NCBI GenBank assembly: GCA_023402915.1
Contig: JAEYFO010000209.1
Span: 1-7,080, forward strand
From: Bacillota bacterium
GTDB taxonomy: Bacteria > Bacillota > Clostridia > Christensenellales > CALWSW01
Direction of reading: 5' to 3'
DNA length: 7,080 nucleotides
Shown: one piece after another, positions 6,955-7,080 of the stretch
Numbering within the stretch: the first letter of the stretch is position 1
Layout of the letters: each line of letters begins with the position of its first letter
Notes under the pieces: generated by a model
What the model saw: the letters and a program-made list of their open reading frames with translations, nothing else
Told to the model about the DNA's origin: nothing
Database searches by the model: none
Made by a program: the position numbers and the translations under genes

Positions 6955-6970
6955 TGGAACACGCGCGGAA

Positions 6971-6998
6971 AACAGGGCGGCAGCGCCCGCTTCCCGCC
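6971..6998 (-). promoter_or_regulatory. GC-rich hairpin in the mnmG leader, possible weak terminator or attenuator
   Basis: GGGCG (6975-6979) and CGCCC (6984-6988) form a 5-bp stem with a 4-nt loop. GGCGG (6976-6980) can instead pair with CCGCC (6994-6998). On the minus strand either form is followed by TGTTTT. The stem is short, so termination activity is doubtful. Its placement between the TATAAT box and the mnmG start is what makes it notable. Confidence 0.3.
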
Positions 6999-7067
6999 GC
7001 GGAAAAAACCCTTTGAAAACCGGTGAAAAAGCGCCGCAAAAACAAACACTTCCCCAGTTTCTTCCCC

Positions 7068-7073
7068 ATTATA
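7068..7073 (-). promoter_or_regulatory. Probable -10 box of the mnmG operon promoter
   Basis: A perfect TATAAT lies on the minus strand at 7073-7068, in a short AT-rich stretch at the window edge. The matching -35 element would fall just beyond position 7080 and cannot be checked. If used, transcription would begin near 7061 and the mnmG leader would be about 187 nt. Confidence 0.5.
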
Positions 7074-7080
7074 CTACCAA

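Noticed and set aside
6908..7069. Minus-strand frame from the ATG inside TATAATGGGG (about 54 codons)
   Set aside because: It has no ribosome binding site, and the ATG overlaps the -10 box, so it would lie upstream of the transcription start.
1..7080. CRISPR arrays, tRNA or rRNA genes, transposases, phage genes or att-like repeats
   Set aside because: None seen. There are no regularly spaced long repeats, no recognisable tRNA or rRNA sequence, and no mobile-element protein motifs on either strand.

Overview
The window is about 7.1 kb of GC-rich bacterial DNA (roughly 60% G+C by eye). It most likely comes from a high-GC member of the Clostridia. The purine-synthesis fragment at the left has the C-terminal form of the long fused clostridial FGAM synthase. 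The ribosome binding sites are strong AGGAGG types, the two legible promoters are sigma-A-like, and genes are separated by GC hairpins with T tails. The mnmG-rsmG pair is typical of the chromosomal origin region in Firmicutes. I cannot name a genus.

Layout, left to right. Positions 2-505 (+) are the 3' end of purL/purQ, the glutaminase domain. It converges on a bidirectional terminator (617-658). All other genes are on the minus strand. Positions 690-1217 encode a small single-pass membrane protein of unknown function with its own clear promoter. Positions 1218-1579 hold that promoter, the terminator of the preceding gene, and about 200 nt of unexplained, hairpin-prone sequence. Positions 1580-2095 encode a GNAT N-acetyltransferase. 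Positions 2096-2351 hold a terminator. Positions 2352-4259 encode a glutamine-dependent NAD+ synthetase (nadE), 4278-4988 encode rsmG, and 4985-6874 encode mnmG. The right edge (6875-7080) looks like the mnmG leader. It contains a TATAAT box, a small GC hairpin and a striking run of nine A-tracts spaced about 7 nt apart.

mnmG, rsmG and nadE form a tight operon read right to left: mnmG and rsmG overlap by 4 nt, and 18 nt separate rsmG from nadE. The first two act in translation fidelity (tRNA wobble-uridine modification and 16S rRNA m7G methylation). nadE makes NAD+, and FAD/NAD(P)H-dependent MnmG is a user of reduced nicotinamide cofactor. The GNAT and membrane-protein genes appear to be separate downstream units.

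No convincing new multi-gene system is visible. The items most worth a second look are the heptad A-tract array in the mnmG leader, the orphan membrane protein, and the structured stretch after the GNAT gene.
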